Positions 36,063-46,253 of a stretch of 64,000 nt of DNA are shown here, one piece after another (positions within the stretch are counted from its first letter, which is position 1; every line of letters begins with the position of its first letter). Both the position numbers and the translations under genes were made by a program. The stretch comes from Daldinia sp. FL1419 (lineage: Eukaryota; Ascomycota; Sordariomycetes; Xylariales; Hypoxylaceae). The DNA is taken from the NCBI GenBank assembly GCA_025201765.1, contig MU623467.1, positions 7,956-71,955 of the forward strand. The letters are read 5' to 3'. The notes beneath the pieces were generated by a model. It had not been told where the DNA came from and ran no database searches. It saw only the letters and a program-made list of their open reading frames with translations.

Positions 36063-36156
36063 GAGCTCAGCAGGGATCGAACCTGCAATCTTCAGAGAGC
36101 GGAGAACCTAGAAGACGGAACCGAAATCTGACGCCTTACCATTAGGCCATGAACCC
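36063..36156 (-). tRNA. tRNA-Arg (anticodon TCG) with a 23-nt intron
   Basis: On the minus strand the acceptor GGGTTCA pairs with TGAGCTC (two G-U pairs). The D arm is GCCTAATGGTAAGGC. The anticodon stem TCAGA/TCTGA encloses TTTCGG-intron-C, giving anticodon TCG. The T arm is GCAGG-TTCGATC-CCTGC. Removing the intron (plus 36098-36120, just after position 37) leaves 71 nt, a normal class-I tRNA. A TTTT run lies shortly after the 3' end, suiting RNA polymerase III termination. Confidence 0.92.
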
Positions 36157-36611
36157 CATTGGTGGTGGTGAGGTTTAATTTGGGCAAAAGATTTATATCT
36201 ATTAGTGATGAGTAGTGTAAGTGATGTAGAAGAGTAGAAGAGGGCTTTATGCTAGATCGAGTTAAGTGGTGGACCCATTCTTAAGTTGAACTTGCTTGAG
36301 TTCCAGTCAACTTGCACGGATAACCCAAGTATATTATATTACTTACGTACATAGTACAATACACCCCTTATATTAATATTAGTTCTTCAACTATGCATAA
36401 TATAAGAACAGGGCTTTAAAATCTAAATAAAATAATGCCTTTTAAAATATCTAATCTATTTTACTAGGATTTCATACTATAAAAGATCCAAAAACTATAA
36501 TTACAACAATATCCCAAGGCAGCTTTAAAGATATTTTCAGGATCTCAACAAAGTATTTCCAAGGGTCCGCCAACTAATATTAATAGGTACAGGGGGTATG
36601 TTATATAATAC

Positions 36612-36703
36612 ATAGATCCCGTCCGCTCTCCCATAGACAAACCAGATATTGAAAAATCGTCTGTTAGGGTGGGGGCGGATGGCGAATCCCTGATGTCGTA
36701 CAT
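36612..36703 (+). pseudogene. 5S rRNA pseudogene, 5'-truncated and mutated
   Basis: Aligns by eye with the intact 5S gene at 56694-56812 from its GATCCCGTCCGCTCTCCCATAG block to its GAATCCC...GTCGTAC end. The first ~36 nt of the gene are missing. The central part differs by many substitutions, several of them G to A or C to T (ATTGAAAAATC against ACCGCCGGATC). Loss of the 5' part and of the upstream TATA box makes it very unlikely to be transcribed. Confidence 0.85.
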
Positions 36704-37155
36704 AAGTTTTCCTTATATTTTCTTCGAATCGAGATTTAAATGATCAATATACACAGCCAAATCCGTACAAGGTACGTACTTGCCTAGGTACGTGACTCGG
36801 CATCTTTTATCGAAAAAAAAAATAAGGGAAAAAAGACTCCAACCACCTGTTTGGGAAGAGGCAAGCAGGGATAAAATTATCTAATATCCATGTCAAAAAA
36901 TACATACCTATATAAATATGTACCTTATTAAGTACCTAAATACTTATGTATGTACATAGGTACGTGGTACCAAGAAAGTGGAGATGGCGGGGTCAAGATA
37001 GAAATGATTCACCCCTCCGGTTATCGCTTTAGGAAAATATCTGTATAGTGTCTGTACATGTATACCTCTTATATGAAATTAATCATTTGGCGGTACTAAA
37101 TCCTCAAGTTGCAAGAATAACATATTTTTCTTCTTCTTCTTCTTCTTTTCAGGTT

Positions 37156-37162
37156 TGACTCA
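37156..37162. promoter_or_regulatory. TGACTCA site (Gcn4/CPC1-type) upstream of tryptophan synthase
   Basis: A perfect palindromic TGACTCA lies 114 bp before the trp ATG, and a second half-site TGACTC lies at 36793-36798. In yeasts and filamentous fungi this is the binding site of the Gcn4/CPC1/CpcA bZIP activator of amino-acid biosynthesis genes, and tryptophan genes are classic targets. The assignment is by motif and position only. Confidence 0.7.
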
Positions 37163-37206
37163 GACTTCTCCTCCTCGTCCTCTTAAATCTCAATTTCTCC
37201 CTCTCC

Positions 37207-37212
37207 TATAAA
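37207..37212 (+). promoter_or_regulatory. TATA box of the tryptophan synthase gene
   Basis: TATAAA lies 69 bp before the ATG within a CT-rich promoter (CCTCTCC...), a common fungal core-promoter layout. Confidence 0.6.
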
Positions 37213-37275
37213 GGGTCGAGTCTTGCTTCATCTTTTTGCTTTTCTCATAGATCAATTGAACTCAGCCAAGATAAC

Positions 37276-39679
37276 ATGGAGGCTCTTAAACAGACGTTTA
37301 GACGCTGCAAGGCCGAGAAGAGGGTATGGATTGGATTTCTTTCTTTAATCGCGCCCCTTCTCCCCTTCTCCCCTTTCACTCTTCTTTTCGCGCCGTGTAT
37401 CTATATATACGACTCTATCCTCTACATGACTGACTGACATTGACACATAGGCTGCCTTGGTAACGTATGTTACTGCCGGTTATCCCAAGCCCGAGGACAC
37501 TCCCGATATTTTGGTAGGAATGCAAAAGGGAGGCGCCGGTATGTTGTGGCAAATAGGAAGAATTAATCAAAATGGGCAAAGGCGGTAGCGACTAACAAGA
37601 TTCAGACGTCATCGAGCTTGGCGTACCGTTCACAGATCCAATCGCCGACGGCCCGACGATACAGACCGCTAACACTGTCGCTCTCGCCAACGGTGTCACC
37701 ATCAAATCAACCCTTGGCATGATAAGCGAAGCTAGATCCAAGGGGTTGACTGCTCCAGTTCTACTGATGGGTTATTACAACCCCTTGCTCAGCTACGGCG
37801 AGGACGCTCTACTGCGGGATTGTCAGGGGGCTGGTGTCAATGGCTTCATCGTCTGCGACCTCCCCCCTGAGGAAGCCGTATCCTTCCGAAAGCTATGTAG
37901 CAGGGGTGGTTTATCATATGTGCCCCTGATCGCTCCCGCAACGTCCGATACCCGTATGCGACTCCTGTGCGCCCTGGCAGATTCTTTCATATATGTCGTG
38001 TCGCGTATGGGTGTGACGGGCGCTCTGGGTACTCTCAATGCCAACTTACCCAACCTGCTCGAACGAGTCAAGAAGTACAGTGGCGACAAACCCGCCGCTG
38101 TCGGCTTCGGCGTGTCGACGCGAGAACACTTCCAATCCGTCGCTTCTATTGCAGACGGTGTCGTCATAGGTTCCCAGATAATCACGACTTTGCAGAAGAC
38201 CAAAGGCGATAATGGCGCCAAGGCTGTTGAGGAATACTGCGCCTACGTAAGTGGACGCACGACCCAAGAAACAACCCGAGAAGTTGGCGTGATCGAGGCT
38301 ATTGGCGCGGCCAAAGAACCTAGCGGAGAAGATGTAACGGTCAACGGCGTGATTACGGAGCATGACGACGCTGCGCTAGTAGCGCAACTTGCCGCGCTTC
38401 ACGGCAAGATTCCCGAGCGATTTGGCGAGTTTGGCGGCCAGTACGTCCCGGAATCGCTTATGGACTGCTTATCCCAGCTAGAGGATGGCTTCAATGCCAT
38501 CAAGGACGACCCTAAGTTTTGGGAAGAGTATAGATCCTACTACCCCTGGATGGGTCGGCCCGGCCAGCTACACTTGGCCGAAAGGCTTACGGAACACGCT
38601 GGCGGTGCCAATATCTGGTTGAAGAGGGAAGACTTAAACCATACTGGATCTCACAAGATCAATAATGCCTTAGGGCAGCTTCTGCTGGCGAAGCGGTTGG
38701 GGAAGAAGAAGATTATTGCCGAGACGGGTGCTGGACAGCATGGTGTCGCAACAGCCACGGTCTGTGCCAAGTTTGGTATGGAATGCACGGTTTTTATGGG
38801 TGCCGTAAGTTCCTCGTATTCTTCTGCTACCGAAATCTAGCATCTACTGGCAGGCAAGCTAATTATATGGTGTAGGAAGACGTACGTCGTCAAGCATTGA
38901 ACGTGTTTCGTATGCGATTGCTTGGTGCCAAGGTTGTCGCAGTTGAAGCTGGCAGCAAAACGCTGCGAGACGCCGTAAACGAAGCGCTCCGCTACTGGGT
39001 CGTTCACCTCGAGGATACCCACTACATTATTGGATCAGCTATTGGCCCTCATCCCTTCCCTACCATTGTTAGAACCTTCCAGTCAGTAATTGGTAACGAG
39101 ACGAAGGCGCAGATGTTAGAAAAGCGCGGTAAACTACCCGACGCCGTTGTGGCTTGCGTTGGTGGAGGGAGCAATGCCGTGGGCATGTTCTATCCTTTTT
39201 CGAACGATCCTAGCGTTAAGCTTTTGGGTGTCGAAGCCGGCGGCGACGGTGTAAACACAACCCGACATTCAGCCACATTGACTGGGGGTACTAAAGGTGT
39301 TCTACACGGTGTCAGGACGTACGTGCTACAAAACGAGTTCGGCCAGATCTCGGACACGCACTCGGTCTCGGCTGGTCTAGACTACCCCGGCGTTGGTCCC
39401 GAATTATCGTCTTGGAAGGATTCGGAAAGGGCCAAGTTTATTGCTGCTACAGATGCTGAAGCATTTATCGGTTTCAGACTCATGAGCCAGTTGGAAGGCA
39501 TCATACCCGCCCTCGAGTCCGCTCACGGAATCTACGGGGCTATCGAGCTAGCCAGGACGATGAAGAAGGACGAAGACGTGGTAATATGCCTTAGCGGAAG
39601 GGGTGACAAGGACGTACAGAGCGTTGCGGAAGAGTTGCCCAAGCTAGGGCCTCAGATTGGATGGGATTTGCGTTTCTAA
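37276..39679 (+). CDS. TRP5: Tryptophan synthase, fused alpha-beta enzyme
   Basis: Four exons (37276-37323, 37451-37538, 37606-38804, 38876-39679) give 712 residues, close to Neurospora and yeast enzymes (about 707). The alpha domain occupies roughly the first 250 residues, with LGVPFTDPIADGPTIQTAN and the GYYNPLLSYG loop; it cleaves indole-glycerol phosphate. A linker of about 50 residues leads to the beta domain from FGEFGGQYVPESLMDCLSQ. The PLP lysine sits in NHTGSHKINNALGQ and the cofactor phosphate loop is GGGSNAVGMF. The beta domain condenses indole with serine to tryptophan. Fusion in alpha-beta order is the fungal hallmark. Intron 1 splits the first 16 codons from the rest. The enzyme is cytosolic. 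A TGACTCA site upstream predicts cross-pathway control. Confidence 0.98.
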
Positions 39680-39980
39680 AGGGGATGAGAGTGAATGGCT
39701 ATTTTACAGGTTCTGTCGAGAAGGAAACCCTTTTGTACATGGTCTTAGATTCGGCGTTGGCTGGCGTGAAGGGTCGCTAAAAAAAAGTGAAAATCATGAT
39801 ACATGACGGTATCGAGCAACATATAGAATTGCGTACTGATGCATTTTGTACAGAATGATATACGATACAGTGCCATAGCCTCCATAGCTCGCTGAATCTT
39901 GCCTCTCTACCTTTGCGCGGGATGGTCTCAAAATCCTCTAGACGCCTCCGGGTGTGTGAAGCTAGTAAAATAATGTGCTT
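39680..39980. other. Convergent 3' flanks of trp and mrpL28
   Basis: 301 bp between converging stop codons. No other feature seen. Confidence 0.6.
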
Positions 39981-40820
39981 TTATATTCTAGGTGTCTTGT
40001 CGTCGCCTTCGGATTTGTCTTCTTCTATGGTATGGTCGACATTCTCGATGACATTCTCGACGACATCCTCGACGACATCCTCGACTTCCCTGGCTTCCCT
40101 AACCTCTCCGATCGCCTCGCCGTCTTCCTCGATTAGTAAATCTTCGTTGTCTTTTACCCCACCGATGACGAATTCGTCACCACGTTCTAGCATGCCGTCA
40201 ACCTCGCTTAGCACGGCCTCGGACGTAACACCGTCGGCAGCCAATTCGCCGGGAAGGGTCTCCTCGCCCTCTTCCTTGGGAGGCAAACCTAAAGCGGCAC
40301 GCTCGCGGGCGAAACGTTCGCGTACAGCAGGTGTTTGCATAATCTTCCAACGGAGAGCCCAACCAGCAGGACCTAAATCCTTGATACGACGAGCCTTCGA
40401 CCCGAGGAGATACTCGTCGATACCACCGAGGCGATCTATCGTCTTCAGAACACCGGTCGTTAGGCGAGTACGCACAAATGCCCCTAGGCTCGGCGACCAA
40501 AGGCGCTTGGTGTGGCGGTTAGGTAGCCAAGAAGTACGAGACTTGTTGCCGTGATCGGGAGCTACCACATTGCCGAAACGGATTTTGGAACCAGCGAATA
40601 ATCCTTCGTTTGCCTGCTTGTACGTTCGAAACCGGCCGTACGGGTATGCGGGTACTTGGTCTACCGGTACGGTCAAGTGAGACGGCTTTTGGCGATTCCG
40701 ATGGGAGGTGGTGCTAAGAGCTCGTTGTGCTGGTATCCTTCGGGAAGTGGTGGAGGATATCTGTGATGTAATTGAGAAGAAGCAGGAGGGCGACGACGCC
40801 GAGAGACGAATTGATGCCAT
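39981..40820 (-). CDS. MRPL24: Mitochondrial large ribosomal subunit protein bL28m
   Basis: Single exon, 279 residues. The Ser/Thr/Arg-rich N terminus (1-40) looks like a targeting peptide. The bL28 core is at about 75-150: GLFAGSKIRFGNVVAPDHGN followed by KSRTSWLPNRHTKRLWSPSL and TRLTTGVLKTIDRLGGIDEYLL. A fungal-specific extension follows, ending in an acidic tail with repeated VED/VEN units. Known role: bL28 is a component of the mitoribosomal large subunit; the yeast protein is Mrpl24. The acidic tail is encoded by tandem GACGACATCCTC-type repeats on the plus strand (about 40035-40085), so its length may vary between strains. Confidence 0.93.
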   Translation of the reverse strand: MASIRLSASSPSCFFSITSQISSTTSRRIPAQRALSTTSHRNRQKPSHLTVPVDQVPAYPYGRFRTYKQANEGLFAGSKIRFGNVVAPDHGNKSRTSWLPNRHTKRLWSPSLGAFVRTRLTTGVLKTIDRLGGIDEYLLGSKARRIKDLGPAGWALRWKIMQTPAVRERFARERAALGLPPKEEGEETLPGELAADGVTSEAVLSEVDGMLERGDEFVIGGVKDNEDLLIEEDGEAIGEVREAREVEDVVEDVVENVIENVDHTIEEDKSEGDDKTPRI

Positions 40821-41399
40821 TCTTGTTCACTGCTATGTGGATCGCTAATTTGTTACGGAGACATTAATATTCGAGGCGAATTGGCACCGACTTTTTGGTG
40901 TTGGTGGACGTTTGGGACGTATGACGAGTTCACAAGTCGTCAACTGGGACTTTTTTTTTTTTTTTTCGACAATTGAAGATTTGCAGACGTATTTTGTTTA
41001 GTTGAATAGGATGGATATATTGTTAAATATCCATATATAAAGTACTGCCGTCGACGTGGTAAGGGACAGGTGCGGGATGTGGGGGAGAGGTAGGTACCTA
41101 GGTACTAGGTACTAGGTACTAGGTACATAGTAGGTAGGTAGGTAGTAGTACCTACCCCGTAGGCACCTACCTATGTATTGTACCTATCTAGGCACGCTAC
41201 GCTACGTAAGTCGCGTGCCTTGGGTAAGGTAGATGTCATGTGGCACCGCTCCAAGCTCGCGATTTCGTTATTCTTATCGACCGCGGGGTTTTACCGCCTA
41301 TCGCAACTCTTCCAGTCGCAGGCATCTCATTGTCCCCCTACCCCCTAAAGGTACAAAAGATTGATCGCAAGTCTCAAGAACAAGAAACGACCTCCAAAA
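40821..41399. other. Divergent promoter between mrpL28 and the gene at 41400
   Basis: 579 bp with a T-run at 40951-40967 and a cluster of GGTACCTAGGTACTAGGTACTAGG-like words at about 41088-41160, broken here by variation. No coding sequence is seen. Confidence 0.6.
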
Positions 41400-42573
41400 A
41401 TGCTTCCTCCTATAGACGAGTCCGTCCTCAAACAGAATCCCGACTTTGATCGCCTCTACAAAACACTTACCGAGTCGTTTCTTAATCCTGACGGATCAAC
41501 TAGAAGCAATGACATCGCAGCTAAGAAGCGCGACGCCGTACACGATGCAAGTTTTGAATCGCATACGATCCGAATACTTATTAATCGATCAACTAATTGA
41601 CCATGGATATCATATCTAGGAACTCAAAGCCCATCGTCTCAAAGCTACGAAACGATATTTACTGCGCCGCTCGATAGCAGCCGCGGCCAATCCCGACCTC
41701 ACCTTGTCTAATCCTTCATCTACTCAACAACAATACCTATCTCAACCTCACCGACGAGCTAGATCAAGACCGCAACCGCAACCGCAACCGCAACCGCAAG
41801 CTTCTGCTTCAAGTCAAGCTCCCCCTCCCGAAATCCTCGATCTACTCCTCCTACTCCCACCTTTCCTATCCAGTCCTACCTCCTTGTCGTCCTCCGCGCT
41901 CGCTCTACTACTTTCTCGACCTCCCTTCTCCAATCTCCCATCTTTGTTCCCTGTCTTAACCGACACCCTTTCCACCACACTATCCCGCCAGGCTGGCTCA
42001 CTGGCCCGAGTATTAAACCCACACACCAACCCCTCCTACATCCATCGTTCTGTCCCCGCTCTCGCGTCAACAACTACCGCCCTACTATCTACCATATCCA
42101 GTTCCTCGGTCGCTCTGTCGCTCGCACGACAGCGCGCCGCGTACGACCTCGTGTCACACCTTGCGCAGCACGCGACGATCCTAGCCCAGCTCATACGCGT
42201 GCTTGAATCGAAACACGGTCCCGCTGCGCGATCTGCCGAACTGCGGGCCGAAGAAGCCAACCTTTCCGTCCGTGTGTGGGCTCTCGCCGCCGAGGCATTG
42301 CTCTGGGATTCTAGACGCACCGTATACCCTCCCGAGGCGAGGCTCGCTTTGACGAATTATAGGCGTCACTTGGGCGACGCACGGATGCGCCTCGCGGATA
42401 CCCTCCGGATACGCCAGACGCAGCTAGAAGATTACGGGGTGATGTCTACCGAGAACGAAGGGCATAGCGAACAGGGTAGCAAAGAGCGGACCATGCGTGA
42501 AATGGCCAGGGTATGGCGCGAGATGGAGTCACGACTCAACGAAGTAAAGGGCGATTTAGATCGGTTAGCATGA
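41400..42573 (+). CDS. Unrecognised helical protein, probably conserved in fungi
   Basis: Two exons (41400-41546, 41620-42573) give 366 residues. The first exon encodes MLPPIDESVLKQNPDFDRLY followed by KTLTESFLNPDGSTRSN, which looks like a conserved short N-terminal motif. A QPQPQP spacer and a long Leu/Ala/Ser-rich helical region follow (about 120-300), and the C terminus is probably coiled coil (MREMARVWREMESRLNEVKGDLDRL). The intron appears to use a GC donor (GAT|GCAAGT), matching the perfect consensus required of GC-AG introns. A GT alternative six bases upstream (GTACAC) is also in frame but weak. I do not recognise a family and assign no function. The coding frame itself is well supported by length and composition. 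Confidence 0.75.
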
Positions 42574-43062
42574 CCAACTCGTCTACATGCGGAATACCTT
42601 TTGCTTCCTTCTTTTTCTTTTTCCTTTTCTTGGCAGGTTACCCTCTCAATTACGGGTGAATTACGATCACGATGGATATTCCAAATACCGTCGCCTAATA
42701 GACTAAAAATCAAACAATGAGTTTCATTTGTATAGGTAGGTATCTAGTGGCGATAGTATCACAAGCATCGGTTATCTGTTCGTTCGTCTTGCGGTAAGAA
42801 AACCCAGGTAGATGCAAAAGACAGGACGGAAAATAGCAGATGTATCAAGAATACCCCCCATCGTTTCCATCTGGGGGAATGCTGCAATGAGCAGGTGCAT
42901 TTACCAACCAATCATCCGCTAGGTCATTTCGTCTATCTCGTACCGTCATACCGGGTATGCGTCTTTATCTTTGCTTTTCCGTTCCAATTATTCGCATCGT
43001 ACACGACGCCCTCCATGCAAAATATGCACTCTTCTCTATTGAAATAGATAGGGAGGCTTGGC
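42574..43062. other. Convergent 3' flanks
   Basis: 489 bp between converging stop codons, probably both 3' UTRs. Nothing else seen. Confidence 0.6.
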
Positions 43063-44756
43063 TTAACCCTTAACCTTGTAGATGGCCTCGGCCAAGCGCC
43101 CAACGTTGTCGGTCGTGATACCGGCAACGCTGATACGGCCATCCTTTGTGGCGTAGACACTGTGCTCCTTAGCTAGCTTTTCCATCGAGGCAGCATCGAG
43201 ACCGGTGTAAGCAAACATGCCAATCTGCGACGTGATATGGCTCCAGTCGTGAGCACTGCCAAGCTTCTCGAGATTCTCCTTGAGGAGAGCACGCATAGAG
43301 ATGATGCGGTCAGCCATGCCCTTAACCTCGCCTAGCCATTGCTTGTTAAGGGCTGGGTCGTTGAGGATCTCGGATGCGATGCGTGCGCCGTGAAGCGGAG
43401 GGTTCGAATATAAGGGTCGAATAAGGATCTTGATCTGAGACTCGATGCGTTTCTTCTCCTCGAGGGACGACGCAAGAATAGAAAAGGCGCCTACACGTTC
43501 TCCGTAGAGGCCCTTTTTAAAAAAAAAATTTCCACGTTAGCTCAATACCATTCCACACAAGCGTAATGTAGGGGAATCAGCATACCATATTCTTAGCGAA
43601 GCTTTGCGCCAGACAGATATCGTGACCTTGCTCGACAAAATGTCGCACGGCGAAGGCATCCTTGTTCGTGTCACCGCTAGCGAAACCCTGGTACGCCATG
43701 TCGAAGAAGGCGTAGTGGCCCTGAGCCTTGACGTTCTGGCTAATCTCCTTCCACTGTTCGGGGGTAGGGTCGACACCGGTCGGGTTGTGGGCACAGGCGT
43801 GGAATAGGAATATGCTTCCCTTAGGGGCTGCCTTGATGTCCGCTAGCATTCCTTCAAAATCTAAACCGATGGTGTTCTTGTCGTAGTAGCGGTACTGTTC
43901 AACCTTGAGGCCAGAGTCGTTGAAAACTGCCTTGTGGTTGGCCCACGAAGGGGTTGGGATGTAAATAGTCTTGTCACCCGGGTAGAAGCGAGACAGGAAG
44001 ACGGCAGCGATACGCAAAGCCCCAGTGCCCGAGATAGACTGTGTAATGACCAGACGTTCGAGGGCAGATGAGCCCTTGCCATAAGCCAACTCAGCAGCAG
44101 CCTTGGTGAATTCGGGGAGTCCAGTGATGCCGAGGTATTCTTTATTCAAGCGCTTTCCGACGATCTTGTCCTCGGCGGCACGGACGGAGGGGAGAACGTA
44201 TGGTTTACCTTGGTCGTCTCGATATGCACCAACGCCTAGAAAGGACCGTTAGCCTCCAAGGAATAGGAACCACCACCTGCCTTGAATACGACCACGAAAC
44301 AAATGAGGGTCGACGTACCTAAATTGATCTTCTTCTCAAAAGAGTCTGCCTTGAAAGCTTCGGTGATACCTACAAGATGTCAGCAGAATGGCCTCAAGCT
44401 TTAATGACTCGAGAGCAAGGGAAGTTTATATACCGAGAATGGCCTAGGGAGTAGAGAAGCTCCGTGTTAGTTATTTGCTTGGAAGGGAAGTCCCTACGAA
44501 TCCGAGATAGATCCGTGGCGGAGAGAAACGGTGAAACTCACATCCTACACATTTATTCAAGAATTAGCATGTCTTCTTCGTTTACTACATCCTCATTTTG
44601 GTAGGAAAGTGAGGAGCGAGGAGAATAACCTACGGGAGGACCTTGAGGCACGTTGGCCCAAGTGGATCCAGATCTCGCAGCTTGGAAGGCAATAGCTGAG
44701 GTCGATCCTCGACGAGCCGCAGCTTGGCGAGTGGCGACGCGGAGTGCGGGAAGCAT
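43063..44756 (-). CDS. AAT1: Aspartate aminotransferase, mitochondrial
   Basis: Six exons (44634-44756, 44542-44544, 44434-44443, 44319-44369, 43586-44235, 43063-43512) give 428 residues, close to animal mitochondrial enzyme (about 430). Exon 2 is a single codon, GAT, and exon 3 is 10 nt; together they restore the conserved VPQGPPD-AILG-ITEAFKAD. The N terminus (MLPALRVATRQAAARRG) is a mitochondrial presequence. PLP-site motifs are present: SGTGALR, SWANHKAVF, HACAHNPTGVDP, FFDMAYQGFASGD, and the Schiff-base lysine in SFAKNMGLYGERVGA. It interconverts aspartate/2-oxoglutarate and oxaloacetate/glutamate in the matrix, feeding the malate-aspartate shuttle and amino-acid synthesis. A TGACTC half-site lies on the coding strand at 44908-44913. 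Confidence 0.96.
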
Positions 44757-45770
44757 GATGGCAAGTAAGGTTATTTTATTTACCAAAGACGAAAAAGGTG
44801 AAAAAGGAAAAATAAAAAAATAAAAAATAAAAAAAAAGGGAAGAGAAGGGCAAAGGGGGGGGAGGGAGGGGTTAAACTAAATTATGAGAGATAAAGGCAG
44901 ATAACCAGAGTCAGACAGTTGAAGTCTTAAAAAAAAAATGGTCTGAAGTCTGGGGGAAAAAGAAAAAGACTCGTGCGAGTAGGTAAGTTTTGTATTCTTT
45001 TTGGGCAAGTTGTCGAACGATTTCGGATCCTGATGGAGAATTAGCTCAAGGTCTGGGGCTACATACCTACCTAAATAACAATACCTCATTACCTATCATA
45101 CGTAATGAAACTAATGTACCATGTCTGCATGTAAGGTACGCCGCTTCCAAATTGTCCAGGTCAGGTTTATTGCTTCCTTGCAAGTGAATGGGAACCTTGG
45201 AAGTTCTATAGCACCTACCTAACCTATAAAGGCCAATGTCGCAATGGATTGGTACAATTGATTGGCACGTCACCTAAAGCTACATACCTAAAAGTCGCTC
45301 TACTGTTAGGTACCACCCAACTAAAATACAGGTAGGTCCTGTTTAAAGTATTCCTTCCCCAGGTTTTTCTTTGCTGCAGGTGCTTAAATTACATTAGCGC
45401 ACCAATGTTCTTCCTTATATGAAATCCGCTGATGTGCCCTATCTTAGCTTAGCGTCTAGGTTAGGTATATATGTACTCCGAATCGGCTTGTGAGGTCCGC
45501 AGTTGCCCAGATCATCTAGACCCCCGTTCCCGAGGTTCCCGGTGCTTTCCCCGTTTATCAGGTCCGACTAAGCCGCCGAAGTTGCTAATTCATTAACGGT
45601 TAAGGTAGTCTATCAAGACAAGTATAAATAACGTCATCTCATATCTCGTATATCTCACGTATCTCATAAATCGTGGCATTCTTGAATGCGCTTATAGCCG
45701 TTCTGGAGATCCCCTGGATAGATACTAATATCACATCCGCTTGCTCTCCATCTCTAGCCCCCCTTTGGTC
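44757..45770. other. Promoter of the aspartate aminotransferase gene and 3' flank of the next gene
   Basis: Contains A/G-rich tracts at 44795-44870 next to the aminotransferase start, a TGACTC half-site on the minus strand (44908-44913) and GGTA/TACC words. No supportable ORF. Confidence 0.55.
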
Positions 45771-46253
45771 TTATTTTATTTTATTTTGCTCGTCCTTATC
45801 AACTTCGCCTAATTCCTCGGCTTCTGACGTATCATCTACCGAGCTTCTCTCGCTAAAAAAGGTATATCGTTCAGAGTGACCTGGCGGTAGTGGCCATCGC
45901 CGACTATCCCAAACGTCACCGTCGTCGCTAACAACGGAAGCGAGAACAACGGAAGGACGCGTTTCTCCCCAGATCGAGCTTCGAGTTGTGTTAGTGGCCG
46001 ATGTCCTTGGCTCATTAGTGCTGCCTCGTTCAATCTGAGGTGTCATATTATCCGATGAAACTCTTAGCTCTCGTTTCGGTATCTCTTTAGCGTTGTACTG
46101 GTGTTGTGGTTGCTGCTGTTGTTTCCACCGCCTTCGTACTATATAACAACGCACTACTACTGGAACGGTGATGAGAAATGTACCTGACGCTGCTACTGAT
46201 ACGGCAATGGCTATGATCTGCCCCGTGCTAAGACTAGCTTCGCTGGATGACAT
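45771..46253 (-). CDS. Small single-pass membrane protein, function unknown
   Basis: Single exon, 160 residues. A short Ser-rich start (MSSSEASLSTG) leads to one clear transmembrane segment (QIIAIAVSVAASGTFLITVPVVV, as one continuous helix at about 12-35), then a basic stop-transfer run (RRRWKQQQQ) and a hydrophilic, Ser/Thr/Asp-rich cytoplasmic tail ending in an acidic stretch (DTSEAEELGEVDKDEQNK). The charge pattern predicts an outside N terminus. Many fungal surface glycoproteins have this helix after a Ser-rich ectodomain, so the visible ORF may be only the last exon. Frames just upstream (about 46385-46530) carry protein-like text (GEQVGTFITFADGLFIKQG), but I could not link it with good splice sites. 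No family recognised. Confidence 0.5.
   Translation of the reverse strand: MSSSEASLSTGQIIAIAVSVAASGTFLITVPVVVRCYIVRRRWKQQQQPQHQYNAKEIPKRELRVSSDNMTPQIERGSTNEPRTSATNTTRSSIWGETRPSVVLASVVSDDGDVWDSRRWPLPPGHSERYTFFSERSSVDDTSEAEELGEVDKDEQNKIK

Larger units (their letters stand above)
35622..37275. other. Intergenic with tRNA-Arg, 5S pseudogene and trp promoter
   Basis: Holds the tRNA and 5S fragment listed separately, AT-rich DNA (35790-36040, 36340-36560) and the promoter of tryptophan synthase. TACCTAGGTA-type words occur near 35856 and 36783. No additional coding region is seen. Confidence 0.6.

Noticed and set aside
37276..46253. Amino-acid biosynthesis gene cluster
   Set aside because: Tryptophan synthase and aspartate aminotransferase are separated by ribosomal-protein and unassigned genes on both strands; proximity looks coincidental.
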